Shown here: positions 50,074 through 58,229 of the stretch, one piece after another
Numbering within the stretch: the stretch's first letter is position 1
Layout: the number at the start of each line of letters is the position of its first letter
Assembly: GCA_964628035.1 (NCBI GenBank)
Contig: CAZVPI010000003.1
Coordinates: 1 to 64,000 of the forward strand
Direction of reading: 5' to 3'
DNA: 64,000 nt
Source of the DNA: UBA2199 sp964628035
Lineage (GTDB): Bacteria > Acidobacteriota > Aminicenantia > UBA2199
Translations under genes and position numbers: made by a program
Notes under the pieces: model-generated
Seen by the model: only the letters and a program-made list of their open reading frames with translations
Told to the model about the DNA's origin: nothing
The model's database searches: none

Positions 50074-51525
50074 TCAGCGCTTGAGCGCCGGCCTGGGCTC
50101 GACCACCTTGAAGTCCAGCTTGACGGTGTTGTTGCCCGGAGCGCTGTCCACCACCCCGGCAGCGACGGCGTGCGGGCCCAGGCTGGCCTGCACCTTCAGC
50201 GAGCAGTCGCCCGGCGTGCCCGGTGTCCAGGTGAAGCTGAAGGGAACGACCAGCATGCCCGGGTCGTTGAAATTGCGGTCGTAGATGACGGCGGGCCCCG
50301 CGCCCTTGGCCAGGAGGGTCGCCGTGACCTTGAAGTCGCGGATCGCCCCGGTGGCGCCGCATACCTCACCGCTGATCGTCAACGGCTTTCCCTGCGTCAC
50401 TTCCAGGGCGGTGGCCCGGGGGGCAAACGGCCGGTGCGGGCTGGTCAGGCGCAGGCTCAGGTCATAGGTCTCCTCGGCCGGAGTGCTGGCCACGGCGGTG
50501 ACGGCCAGTTCCGTGCGGTTGTTGCCATCGTTGCTCTCGGCGACGAGGCGGTCGGGGTCGACCTCGAAATAGACACGGTGGCTGCCTTCCGGGACCTCCC
50601 AGACAAAGGCCACGTCCTCGAGGCTGCTGTCGCCGGCCAGGGAGGGGAAGGTATGGTCATAGAGAACGGCCCCGCCCACGACGCCGCCGACCACCCGGAC
50701 ATTGTCGGCGCGGACCGCCGCCGACTTGACTTGGGCGCTGAAATTGTAGCGCAGCCCGGCCTTGACCGGGAGGGAGCCGCTGCAGGCCAGGGCGCGAAAG
50801 AAGTACAGGTCGGGCTGGCTGCAGGCCAGGCCGCTGTCGGTCATGTCGTTGTCCCTCTCGTTGTTCTCCGCGACCTCGTCGTCGCAGTCGGCCACGACGG
50901 CCACCGGCGAGCCGCAGACGGCGGTCCAGGCGAACCGGCCGCTGTCCTCGCCGCCGTTGACCAGCTCGCCGTGGGCGTTGCGGGCGACGATCACGCCGCC
51001 GACGCGGAGCCCGACCTGGAAAGGCCCGGCGGACCTCTCGCTGTCGTTGCGCAGGTGGTAGGAAATGGTCACCTCGTCGCCGGCGGTGAAGCTCAAGGGG
51101 ACGAACGTATGCTCCCAGCCGATCTCGCGCATGCTCTCGCAGCGGATGTTGGGTAGGGGGGCGATGAGTGTGAACGGGGCGTCGCTGCTGTCCATCGTGT
51201 CGGCACCGACCACGCGCAGGCGGACCTGGTAATCCTCGCCGTATTCGGCCATCCCGGCCACCAGCCTGCCCGCGCTCCAGGAATAGCTGCCGGCCGCGAC
51301 CGGCACCGCGTTGGCGATGGTGCCGACCAGCACGCCGCTGCTGCGGTACAGGTTGATGCGCAGATCGCCGCTCACCCCCGACGAGGTCCAGGTGATAGTC
51401 ACGGGATCGCCCGTGTTCCAGCGTTCGCCGCCGTTGGGCGACACGACGGTCAAGGTCTGGCCGATGGCAGCGGCGGAGAGGGTCCAGATAGCCGCCACGA
51501 AAATGAAAAATCTGCGCTGTTTCAT
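50074..51525 (-). CDS. Secreted protein with Kre9/KNH-like and CARDB-like domains
   Basis: A 483-residue exported protein. After the signal peptide (about 1-22) comes one Kre9/KNH-like domain (about 24-120: VVSPNGGERWNTGDPVTITW, then LRINLYRSSGVLVGTIANAV). Several CARDB-like adhesion repeats follow (about 130-370 and 385-483), with ENNERDN and ESNDGNNRTELAV, the usual E-x-N-E-x-x-N strand ends. It probably acts as an extracellular adhesion or binding protein. It is the third Kre9-like paralogue in the window and shares promoter and leader with the others. AGGAGG lies five bases before the ATG at 51525. Confidence 0.75.
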   Translation of the reverse strand: MKQRRFFIFVAAIWTLSAAAIGQTLTVVSPNGGERWNTGDPVTITWTSSGVSGDLRINLYRSSGVLVGTIANAVPVAAGSYSWSAGRLVAGMAEYGEDYQVRLRVVGADTMDSSDAPFTLIAPLPNIRCESMREIGWEHTFVPLSFTAGDEVTISYHLRNDSERSAGPFQVGLRVGGVIVARNAHGELVNGGEDSGRFAWTAVCGSPVAVVADCDDEVAENNERDNDMTDSGLACSQPDLYFFRALACSGSLPVKAGLRYNFSAQVKSAAVRADNVRVVGGVVGGAVLYDHTFPSLAGDSSLEDVAFVWEVPEGSHRVYFEVDPDRLVAESNDGNNRTELAVTAVASTPAEETYDLSLRLTSPHRPFAPRATALEVTQGKPLTISGEVCGATGAIRDFKVTATLLAKGAGPAVIYDRNFNDPGMLVVPFSFTWTPGTPGDCSLKVQASLGPHAVAAGVVDSAPGNNTVKLDFKVVEPRPALKR

Positions 51526-51553
51526 GCGTTCCTCCTGCTGGGCTGTCACCCGT

Positions 51554-51582
51554 TACATAGGTTTTTCGGTGAAAAGTCTCAA
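51554..51582 (-). promoter_or_regulatory. Promoter of Kre9-like gene at 50074-51525
   Basis: On the minus strand TTGAGA (51582-51577), a 17-bp spacer with CCGAAAAACC next to the -10, TATGTA (51559-51554), then ACGGGTGACAGCCC and the ribosome-binding site. The -35, -10 and leader are shared with paralogues. Confidence 0.65.
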
Positions 51583-51620
51583 AAATGCCGCCGGATCAGG
51601 GCGGGTTTTTCCGTTTTTGC

Positions 51621-51626
51621 TATAAT
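51621..51626 (+). promoter_or_regulatory. -10 hexamer for leaderless transcript
   Basis: TATAAT followed by six bases (GCCGCC) and the ATG at 51633. No clear -35 at 17 bp; no ribosome-binding site. Confidence 0.6.
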
Positions 51627-51632
51627 GCCGCC

Positions 51633-52391
51633 ATGATCCGCCTGCTGCAGCCTTGCCTGGTCCCGGCAGCCTTGTTCCTGCTGGTGACGGGAGTCTGGGC
51701 GCTCCCTGCCGACGGGGTCGCCAGCCAGCCCCGCGTGCGGGCGGCGCGCACGGCGGCCCAGCCCCGGCTCGAGGCCCTGTTCGTCCGCGCCGGCCTGACC
51801 TATCCCGCGCGGGAGGTTTTCCTCCGCGTCTTCAAGCTGGAGGGAGAACTGGAACTGTGGGCGAGAAATGCCGGCCAGGAGGGGTTCACCCTGGTGCAAG
51901 CCTACCCGGTCTGCGCCTCCTCGGGGACGCTCGGCCCCAAGCGCCGCCAGGGCGACCTGCAGGTGCCGGAGGGCTTCTACCGCGTCAGCGGCTTCAATCC
52001 CTGGAGCCGCTTCCACCTCTCGCTGCGCATCGACTATCCGAACGCCTCCGACCGCATCCTGGGGGGCGGAGGCGACCTGGGCGGAGACATCTTCATCCAT
52101 GGCTCGTGCGTGACCATCGGCTGCGTGCCGATCCGCGACGGGCCGATCGAGGAGGTCTTTCTGGCGGCGCTCGATTCCCGCCGCGCAGGGCAGGAAACCA
52201 TCTGGGTCCACATCTTCCCCTGCCGCTTCGCCCGCGGCTGGCCGCAACTCGAGCGCGAAGCCTGGCGGGACCGCGGGCTGCTCGATTTCTGGCGCAACCT
52301 TGAAGAAGGGCACGATTGTTTTGAAAAGAGTCACCGGCTCCCCAAGGTGGCTGTGGCTGGGACGGGAAAGTATATATTCAGTGAAAAGTGA
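51633..52391 (+). CDS. L,D-transpeptidase (YkuD fold, YafK-like)
   Basis: A 252-residue exported enzyme. The signal peptide covers about residues 1-24. The YkuD catalytic domain (about 50-215) contains the His-Ser-Cys motif HGSCVTIGCVPI near residue 155, where the second cysteine is the nucleophile. YafK/DpaA-type members cleave or form links between peptidoglycan and lipoproteins or perform 3-3 cross-linking. The C-terminal residues YIFSEK and the TGA stop are encoded by the beginning of an intergenic GTGAAAAGTGAAAG repeat, so the original C-terminus may have been replaced. Leaderless start. Confidence 0.88.
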   Translation: MIRLLQPCLVPAALFLLVTGVWALPADGVASQPRVRAARTAAQPRLEALFVRAGLTYPAREVFLRVFKLEGELELWARNAGQEGFTLVQAYPVCASSGTLGPKRRQGDLQVPEGFYRVSGFNPWSRFHLSLRIDYPNASDRILGGGGDLGGDIFIHGSCVTIGCVPIRDGPIEEVFLAALDSRRAGQETIWVHIFPCRFARGWPQLEREAWRDRGLLDFWRNLEEGHDCFEKSHRLPKVAVAGTGKYIFSEK

Positions 52392-52563
52392 AAGAGTCTG
52401 GATATGAAAACTTGAGTAGCCAGCGCCAGAGCCTGGTCTGGTTGTCCAGGGAGCAGTGAAAAGTGAAAGAGTCTAGTGCCAAGGACCCGATAGGGCGACG
52501 GATGCGCTCGAATCCGCAGGAAAGCCTTTCTTCACTTTTAGGCTCTTTCACGTTTCACTTTCT
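52382..52563. repeat. Intergenic word-repeat palindrome (GTGAAAAGTGAAAGAG type)
   Basis: Two left-arm copies (GTGAAAAGTGAAAGAGTCTG at 52382-52401 and GTGAAAAGTGAAAGAGTCTA at about 52457-52476) are complemented by TTCACTTTTAGGCTCTTTCA and CGTTTCACTTTC at about 52531-52563. The first copy supplies the stop codon of the L,D-transpeptidase gene. The same words recur at 53734-53762 and 61989-62162. Confidence 0.75.
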
Positions 52564-52647
52564 TCCGCTCCTTTCTCTTTCCCTGGCGGCGCTCCTGGTG
52601 TAGAATCGGGGGGGCGTCGCTCGCATCCCGATCGAAGAAAGAAAGCC

Positions 52648-53733
52648 ATGAAGAGAAACGCGGCTCCGGGTCGCCTGGCCGAAATCGATATCGCCAAGGG
52701 CATGGCCTGCCTGCTGATGATCGCCGGCCATTTGATCTCGGCGAAACGGCTCCCCTTCGGCACCTTCGCCGCCCCGCTCTTCTTCGCCTGCTCGGGGATG
52801 AACACCATCCTGCTGATCGAAAAGACCCGCGGCAACCGCCGCTGGGACCTGTTCCACCTGTTCTTCCCGGCGCTCCTGTTCCTGGGCGGCAGCACCTACA
52901 CCGCCCTGTCCCATGGCGGCCCGCTGCGCCTCGATCCCGGCTTCCTGCAGGTGATCGCCTTGTCGCTGCTCCTGCTGTTCGCCCTCGGCAGGATCCTGCC
53001 CCGGGCGGACCATGTCGGCCTGCTCTTTCCCCTTCCCTTCGCCGTCCATGCGCTTCTGCCCCTTTCCGTCCTCCAGCACAGCCAGGGCACAATCCTTGGC
53101 TTCCTGTTCGGCAAGGGCTTCGCCCTCTTCCCCTGGCTGGGCTTTTTCCTTTTCGGCGTCTTTCTCCTGGGCCTGAAGCGGCGCCTGCGCCCCTGGCTGC
53201 CCGCGGCCCTGGCCCTGGCCTTTGCGGCGAGCCAGGCGGTCTTCCAGGCGCCGCTGCGGAAGTTCTGGATGTCGCCGGCCTACATGCTCCTGGCGCTGCT
53301 GGCGGTTTTCCTGCTCTTCACCCTGGCCCGCGGCATCGCGGCCTCTGCGGCGGGCTTTGCGCGTCTGCTTGCCGCCGCGTTCGCGCTGCCGGGGCGGAAC
53401 GCGCTGATGTTCCTCTTTCTGCATGTCTTCGCCCTGCGCACACTCGCGGGCGGCGATTGGGTCGCCGCTGCCTGGCTGAACGCTGTCCTGCAGGTCCTCC
53501 TGTCTTTCTTTTTCTGCTGGGTGCTGCTGCTGGCCTATGAAAGGATCAAGGCCGACGCCGCGCTGCTGGCGCCGTTCCTGCTCCTGGGGTCCGCGCTGGC
53601 GGCGCTGCGCTGGCTGGGCATGCTGGCGGCGCGGGGAGGCCTGTTCCCGCTCGACCACGTGATCGGGGTGCTGTTCGCCTTTGTCTACGTGCTGCTGCGC
53701 CGCCGCGCCGCCGCCTGGATCGAACGAGCCTGA
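52648..53733 (+). CDS. Acyltransferase-family membrane protein (HGSNAT/DUF1624-like)
   Basis: A 361-residue integral membrane protein with about ten helices. The first helix region reads IDIAKGMACLLMIAGHLISA (near residue 13), the position and pattern (D..KG....M..GH) of the heparan-alpha-glucosaminide acetyltransferase/DUF1624 and acyltransferase-3 type enzymes, which carry the acyl group across the membrane via a histidine. Later helices include GRNALMFLFLHVFALRTLAG. The acceptor is unknown; cell-surface glycan or lipid acetylation is likely. A leader of about 50 bp contains AAGAAAG before the ATG at 52648. The stop lies at the edge of a GTGAAAGAG word. Confidence 0.7.
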   Translation: MKRNAAPGRLAEIDIAKGMACLLMIAGHLISAKRLPFGTFAAPLFFACSGMNTILLIEKTRGNRRWDLFHLFFPALLFLGGSTYTALSHGGPLRLDPGFLQVIALSLLLLFALGRILPRADHVGLLFPLPFAVHALLPLSVLQHSQGTILGFLFGKGFALFPWLGFFLFGVFLLGLKRRLRPWLPAALALAFAASQAVFQAPLRKFWMSPAYMLLALLAVFLLFTLARGIAASAAGFARLLAAAFALPGRNALMFLFLHVFALRTLAGGDWVAAAWLNAVLQVLLSFFFCWVLLLAYERIKADAALLAPFLLLGSALAALRWLGMLAARGGLFPLDHVIGVLFAFVYVLLRRRAAAWIERA

Positions 53734-53789
53734 GTGAAAGAGCCTGAAGAGAGTGAAACGAGAAAGGATCGGAACAAGGGGACAGTCCC

Positions 53790-53987
53790 CTATTTCAGCA
53801 GGTCCTCGACGGGCAGGTCGAGGATCTCCGAGGCGGTTTTCTTGGCCCGCTTGACCAGGGCGGCCCTGTCCTTGATTTCGCCGGCCTGCTGCTGCGTCAT
53901 CCCCATCCTCTCGGCCAGCTTCAGCCGCCCCGGGAGGCCTCCCTTCTCCTCGACGATCTGGAAGATCCGCGCCAGTACTTGTCCCAT
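53790..53987 (-). CDS. Small helical protein paired with REC-PATAN-roadblock protein (copy A)
   Basis: A 65-residue protein (MGQVLARIFQIVEEKGGLPG and onward). It is predicted all-helical with a conserved core EEKGGLP and a second helix around EIKDRAALVKRAKKTASEIL. It begins six bases after the stop codon of the upstream gene, whose TAG overlaps the AGGAGG ribosome-binding site, so the two are translationally coupled. The paralogue at 55300 has the same position relative to its own REC-PATAN gene. No known family recognised; a regulatory partner of the roadblock-containing protein is the simplest idea. Confidence 0.75.
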   Translation of the reverse strand: MGQVLARIFQIVEEKGGLPGRLKLAERMGMTQQQAGEIKDRAALVKRAKKTASEILDLPVEDLLK

Positions 53988-53995
53988 GGCTCCTC

Positions 53996-55141
53996 CTAGG
54001 CGGGTGGTTCGAGCGCATACGAACGGCCAATGGCTTTCGCTGCCTCCGGCAGGACGATGCGGGTCAGCAATCCCATCTGCAGGCGCTCCCGCTTCAGCAA
54101 AAGCCCTATCTGCAGTTCGCTGCAGACCAACACGGCTGCGAGTTGCCCACCGGCCAGGTCGATCAGATAGTAATCCCCCAGCGCCGGGAAGCCGCTGGTT
54201 TCCAGGGCATGGATGATGGAGCGGGTGACGACGGCGAATGCGGAGCAGGCGAGGGGCTGCGAGTTCCAGCCGACCAGCGAGCGGCCGTCGGCCGTCAGGA
54301 AAATGTCCATGTGCAGCAGCGAGTCGCCCACGGCCTCGCGGACGGAGCCGACGATTCTCCACAGCTCGCCGATGCGGACGGTGAGCCGGCCCTTCCCGCG
54401 GGGCAGGCTCAGGGTCTCGATGAGGCTCTCCTGCCCACCGTTCCCCTTCACGCCCCTGCGAACAGGAAGGAAGGCCGAGGGGGGGATCCGGGAGGATGCG
54501 GCGGCGACCTCGGGAGCCTCCCCCTCCTGGAATTCGACGGAAACCCTTTCCCAGGTCGACATCTCGGCCAGAGCCGTCCCGCCGTCTGGGTCGGTCCCGC
54601 TTCGGGCCGACACCAGCCAGCCTTCCCGGAAATCGAGGACGCCCTTCCTGCCGGCGCCGCTGACGACGACCTGGCCGCTCAATTTTTCGCGTTGCAGCCA
54701 GTCGAGGACATTGACCAGCTGGACGCCCTCGATCATGCCCTTCTTTTTCCCGGCGAGTTCTCCCATCACCAGCTGGATGAAGCGGTCCAGCTCCCTCGGG
54801 TCCTCGCAGGTGCGAGCCTGCGCGTATTCCCTAGCCTTCTCGGCGATCCCCGGGATCATGAACCCGTTGAACACGAACAGCGGGAGGAAGGGAAAACCCC
54901 TTCCGAAAGCGCGCAGCAGAGCCAGGGCCTCGCCGCTCTCCCGGCCCACGTCGATGATGGCGACGGCGAATGACTGCGCCTGCAGCCGGCGCAGCGCCTC
55001 CTCGTGGCTTGTCGTGACCACGATCTCAAGCTCCAGGGGACTGGCTTGGGCGAGCCTTCGCAATTGCGCCGCCACTCCCATCCCCGGCCGATCGCTCTTT
55101 TCCCAAACCAGGGCGCGGCGGGCTTCTCCGCGGCGGATCAT
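53996..55141 (-). CDS. Pseudo-receiver, PATAN (DUF4388) and roadblock-like protein (copy A)
   Basis: A 381-residue protein. Residues 1-130 have the fold pattern of a response-regulator receiver, with the phospho-acceptor-like Asp in VAIIDVGRESGEAL, but the N-terminal acidic pair and the C-terminal lysine are missing, so it is a degenerate receiver. Residues about 130-225 are a DUF4388/PATAN domain (GMIEGVQLVNVLDWLQREKL). Residues about 265-381 resemble the roadblock/LC7 fold seen in MglB-type GTPase regulators (MDIFLTADGRSLVGWNSQPL, YYLIDLAGGQLAAVLV). Paralogous to the gene ending at 55530; a small protein gene follows. Confidence 0.7.
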   Translation of the reverse strand: MIRRGEARRALVWEKSDRPGMGVAAQLRRLAQASPLELEIVVTTSHEEALRRLQAQSFAVAIIDVGRESGEALALLRAFGRGFPFLPLFVFNGFMIPGIAEKAREYAQARTCEDPRELDRFIQLVMGELAGKKKGMIEGVQLVNVLDWLQREKLSGQVVVSGAGRKGVLDFREGWLVSARSGTDPDGGTALAEMSTWERVSVEFQEGEAPEVAAASSRIPPSAFLPVRRGVKGNGGQESLIETLSLPRGKGRLTVRIGELWRIVGSVREAVGDSLLHMDIFLTADGRSLVGWNSQPLACSAFAVVTRSIIHALETSGFPALGDYYLIDLAGGQLAAVLVCSELQIGLLLKRERLQMGLLTRIVLPEAAKAIGRSYALEPPA

Positions 55142-55299
55142 GCTTCTCGGCGGATGAACGCCATGTCCGTGCCGCTGCCGGCGGATGCATCACGATCGGA
55201 CCTGCGTCCAGCCGCCGCTGCCTCATGCCCGAACGGGGCGGCGGGGCGAGCCCGTACGGGCCGTTCCGCTTCGATGAATGCGCCCGCTGGCCGCAGAGT

Positions 55300-55500
55300 T
55301 TATCTCTTCAGGAACGGGTCGATGTCAAAGCCCAGTATCTCGTCGGCCTTGGCCTTGAACATCTCGATCAACTCGGGCTTGTCCTTCATCTCCGCGGCGT
55401 CTTTTTGCGGAAGCCCGGTGGCGCTGGCGAACTTGATGCGTGCGGGAAGGCCGCCCTTTTCCTCGACGACCCGGTAAATCTCGGCTAACACTTGTCCCAT
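55300..55500 (-). CDS. Small helical protein paired with REC-PATAN-roadblock protein (copy B)
   Basis: A 66-residue helical protein (MGQVLAEIYRVVEEKGGLPA and onward) that aligns end to end with the 65-residue protein at 53790: the same MGQVLA start, EEKGGLP core and E..K...L.....KA.EIL helix. AAGGAGGAG precedes the ATG at 55500, 29 bases after the stop of the REC-PATAN-roadblock gene. It is the second half of the duplicated module. Between this gene and the next (55142-55299) I see no feature. Confidence 0.75.
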   Translation of the reverse strand: MGQVLAEIYRVVEEKGGLPARIKFASATGLPQKDAAEMKDKPELIEMFKAKADEILGFDIDPFLKR

Positions 55501-55529
55501 GGTCTCCTCCTTTGCGCCTGCGGCCGCCC

Positions 55530-56741
55530 TCAGCTGGTGATGGCGTCTTCGAACGATGCGATGGCCTTGGGTAGCGCCACGTTGAGCAGCAGTCCGAGCT
55601 GGGCCTGCTTGCCATCGATGAGCATACCCCAGGCGTAGTCGCCCATCGGAATCACGGCCACCAGCTTCCCGTCAACCAGGTCGAAGAGGATGTACTTGCC
55701 CAGCATGGGGAACCCCGACTCCTTCAAGGACCGGTTGGTCGTGTTGATCAACTGGCCGAAGAGGGCTGTGGCGATGGGCTGGGAGTTGAAGCCGGCAATG
55801 GACTGCATGTCGGCGGTCCCCCAGATGTCGGTAGCCAGCAAGGCCCCGCCCAGGTTCTCCTTCAGGGTTTCAATGGATTTGTTCAGCTTTTGAACGTTCA
55901 TGCGTTCCTCCTTGTTTTTTAAATTATTTCTCCAGTGTTCCTTCGCTTTTTCTTCCGCCGCCGCCGGCGCCACCCTGTCGCTGCTTTCCAGAGCCAACAG
56001 GCCGTCTTCAGCGCGCGGGTCCTCATACTCGATCGAGGGCGCGTTGTTCTCCTCGTCCTGGCGGCGGAAGCTCTCAAGCAGGATCTCCTCGATGCTGAGA
56101 TGCAGGGGCTCGGGGCTGGGGGTGAAGTCATCGTCCATCTCGATGCTCACGTTCGGCCAGGTGAGGATGCGCAGGGCGGCCTCGCGGCCCGACTCTCCCT
56201 CGCATTCGGCGCCCTGCAGCTCGCCGTTGAGAATGGCCAGGGTGCCGGCGTGATCGCCGTCCTTGACGGTCAGCGTGCAAGTGGTCTTCTCCATCCAGAT
56301 CAGTTGCAGGAACGAGGCCAGGGTGATGCCCTCGATGCGCCCGCGCTTCTTCTGGTTCAGCTCATGCAGGACGTGCTCGCGGAATTCGTCGAAGCCGACC
56401 GGCTTCTCCAGGTAATGCAGGATCCCCATCTTCTTGACCTGCTTCTCGATCTCCGGAGATCCGAAGGCGGTCATGACGATGACCGGAATCAGCGGGAAGT
56501 GGTTGTGCACGTGCGAAATGAGGGCCAGTCCATCCATCTCCGGCATGCGCAGGTCGGTTACAAGCAGGGAAATCTCGCTGGCGTCAAGGATGGCCAGCGC
56601 CTCCTTGCCGTTGGCGGCGGTCAGGGTCCTGAATTTGTGCTTCTTCTCATAGGCCTTCAGTCCATCCGCCACGCTCTTAAGGAAAAGTTTCTCGTCATCG
56701 ACGATCAGGATGTTTTTGCCTGCGCTTTTTTTCTCGGCCAT
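55530..56741 (-). CDS. Response regulator with PATAN (DUF4388) and roadblock-like domains (copy B)
   Basis: A 403-residue protein. The receiver domain (about 8-130) is complete: acidic pair in LIVDDEKLF, phospho-acceptor Asp in LLVTDLRMPEMDG near residue 62, Thr/Ala switch in VIVMTAFGS and Lys in LHYLEKPVGF. A PATAN domain (about 135-225) starts GRIEGITLASFLQLIWMEK. A charged linker (about 230-280) leads to a C-terminal roadblock/LC7-like domain (about 281-403: DIWGTADMQSIAGFNSQPIA, then YILFDLVDGKLVAVIPM). An in-frame ATG at 55901 with its own ribosome-binding site could also yield the C-terminal domain alone. No GTPase partner gene is adjacent. Confidence 0.75.
   Translation of the reverse strand: MAEKKSAGKNILIVDDEKLFLKSVADGLKAYEKKHKFRTLTAANGKEALAILDASEISLLVTDLRMPEMDGLALISHVHNHFPLIPVIVMTAFGSPEIEKQVKKMGILHYLEKPVGFDEFREHVLHELNQKKRGRIEGITLASFLQLIWMEKTTCTLTVKDGDHAGTLAILNGELQGAECEGESGREAALRILTWPNVSIEMDDDFTPSPEPLHLSIEEILLESFRRQDEENNAPSIEYEDPRAEDGLLALESSDRVAPAAAEEKAKEHWRNNLKNKEERMNVQKLNKSIETLKENLGGALLATDIWGTADMQSIAGFNSQPIATALFGQLINTTNRSLKESGFPMLGKYILFDLVDGKLVAVIPMGDYAWGMLIDGKQAQLGLLLNVALPKAIASFEDAITS
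55901..55915 (-). promoter_or_regulatory. Internal ribosome-binding site and start codon
   Basis: Inside the preceding gene, AAGGAGG followed by five bases (AACGC) and ATG at 55901 reads in frame as MNVQKLNKSIETL and would produce the free 123-residue roadblock-like domain. The spacing and sequence are as good as at any bona fide start in the window. Confidence 0.6.
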
Positions 56742-56876
56742 GCCGGATGGTCAGCAAGAACCTTGCCAGGAGCCGGTGCTCAGAAATGCGCCGCTGGCCT
56801 GGGCTCCGGAGCGCGCCGCATGAGGATAGGTCAATCGCTGACTGTCAATTTTGGGGCACCTGTCAAAAAATGACGT

Positions 56877-58229
56877 TCAACCTTTCTGGACACGGTCCAA
56901 CTTTTTCTTCAGCGTGTTGATGGAGATCCCCAGGGCCTTGGCGGTGCGGCTCAGGTTGTGGTTCATTTTTTTGGCCACCAGGGCGGCATAACGCCTCTCC
57001 ATTTCGTCCAGGGACAGAATCTCGGATTCTGTGTCGAAGGGCTGGGCTTTCGCGGCAAGGGGGCCGGGAGCAAGCGGCGGCAAACGCAGGGTCGTCCCGG
57101 ACGGAGTCTGGAGGATCGCCCTCTCGATCACGTTTCTCAGCTCGCGGACATTCCCGGGCCAGGAATACCCCTGCATCATTTCGATGTCGCCGCCAGCCAG
57201 GGCCAGATTGCGCTGAGGCGCCATTTCCTTCAGGAAGAGACCGGCCAGGGTGGGAATATCCCCGCGCCTCTCCCGCAGGGGCGGAAGATGGATGCGGATG
57301 ACATTCAGGCGGTAGTAGAGGTCTTCGCGGAATTGCCGTTCCTGGATCCTTTGCTCCAGGGGGACATTGGTGGCGGCCATGATGCGTACCTGGACCGGGC
57401 GGGAGACAACGCCGCCGATGCGCCGAATCTGCATCTCGTCGAGTACGCCCAGCAGCTTGGCCTGCAGGTGAAAGCCCATCTCGCCGATTTCGTCGAGCAG
57501 GATGGCGCCGTTTTCGGCGATTTCCAGCAGCCCTTTTTTGGCTGCATGGGCGCCCGAAAATGCTCCCTTCTCGTGTCCAAAGAGCTCGCTTTCGATCAGG
57601 TTTTCCGGCAGGGCAGAGCAATTGATGGCCAGGAAGGAGCCACGGCGGCCGCTGGTACGGTGGATGAGCCGCGCCACCAGGCTCTTGCCGCTGCCGGTCT
57701 CGCCGGTGATCAGCACCGGAGCGGAGGAGCGGGCGGCCATGGAGATCAGCTCGGTGACCGAAGACAGGCTGCCGCCCTCGCCGACCAGTGCCCCGGAGAA
57801 ACTCTCGCGGTCGCATTGGTAGTGCAGGCTCTCTTCGGCGTTCTCCAGTTCGTTCACGCGCAGGCACTTGTCAATGGCGATCTTCATTTCCATCAGGTCG
57901 AAGGGCTTGGTCAGGTAGGAATAGGCCCCGCTCTCAATGGCCTTCAGGGCGTTGCGGAAGCTGGGAAAGGCGGTGATGAAGATGATCTTCACGTTCTCGG
58001 AATAGGCGATGATCTGCGGGCACAGGGCGTAGCCTTCGGCATCGGGAAGCTTCTGGTCGAGGAGAACGACGTCGAAGTGGTGCCGGGAGCAGAGCTCCAG
58101 TCCCTCCTGGCCGCTGCCGGCGCTCAGGACGCGAAAGCCCTTTCCGGCGAGGAACGCGCTCACCATTTCGCAGAGCAGGCGGTCATCGTCGATGATCAGG
58201 ACCGAATGCTGGACTTTGTCAGTCGTCAT
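56877..58229 (-). CDS. NtrC-family sigma-54-dependent response regulator
   Basis: A 450-residue regulator: receiver (about 8-125; LIIDDDRLL, phospho-acceptor in VVLLDQKLPDAEG, Lys in YLTKPFDLM), AAA+ domain (about 147-375; Walker A GETGSGKS near 173, sigma-54 loop ESELFGHEKGAFSGA near 213, Walker B GAILLDEIGEM) and a Fis-type helix-turn-helix at the C-terminus (LSRTAKALGISINTLKKKL). The sigma-54 loop has GAFSGA instead of GAFTGA, a tolerated variant. It activates sigma-54 promoters on phosphorylation. It overlaps the upstream kinase gene by 11 bases. Targets are unknown; no clear -24/-12 promoter found here. Confidence 0.92.
   Translation of the reverse strand: MTTDKVQHSVLIIDDDRLLCEMVSAFLAGKGFRVLSAGSGQEGLELCSRHHFDVVLLDQKLPDAEGYALCPQIIAYSENVKIIFITAFPSFRNALKAIESGAYSYLTKPFDLMEMKIAIDKCLRVNELENAEESLHYQCDRESFSGALVGEGGSLSSVTELISMAARSSAPVLITGETGSGKSLVARLIHRTSGRRGSFLAINCSALPENLIESELFGHEKGAFSGAHAAKKGLLEIAENGAILLDEIGEMGFHLQAKLLGVLDEMQIRRIGGVVSRPVQVRIMAATNVPLEQRIQERQFREDLYYRLNVIRIHLPPLRERRGDIPTLAGLFLKEMAPQRNLALAGGDIEMMQGYSWPGNVRELRNVIERAILQTPSGTTLRLPPLAPGPLAAKAQPFDTESEILSLDEMERRYAALVAKKMNHNLSRTAKALGISINTLKKKLDRVQKG

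Noticed and set aside
56742..56876. Sigma-54 type -24/-12 promoter upstream of the response-regulator gene cluster.
   Set aside because: TTGACAGGTGCCCC-like sequence on the minus strand does not fit TGGCAC-N5-TTGC spacing.
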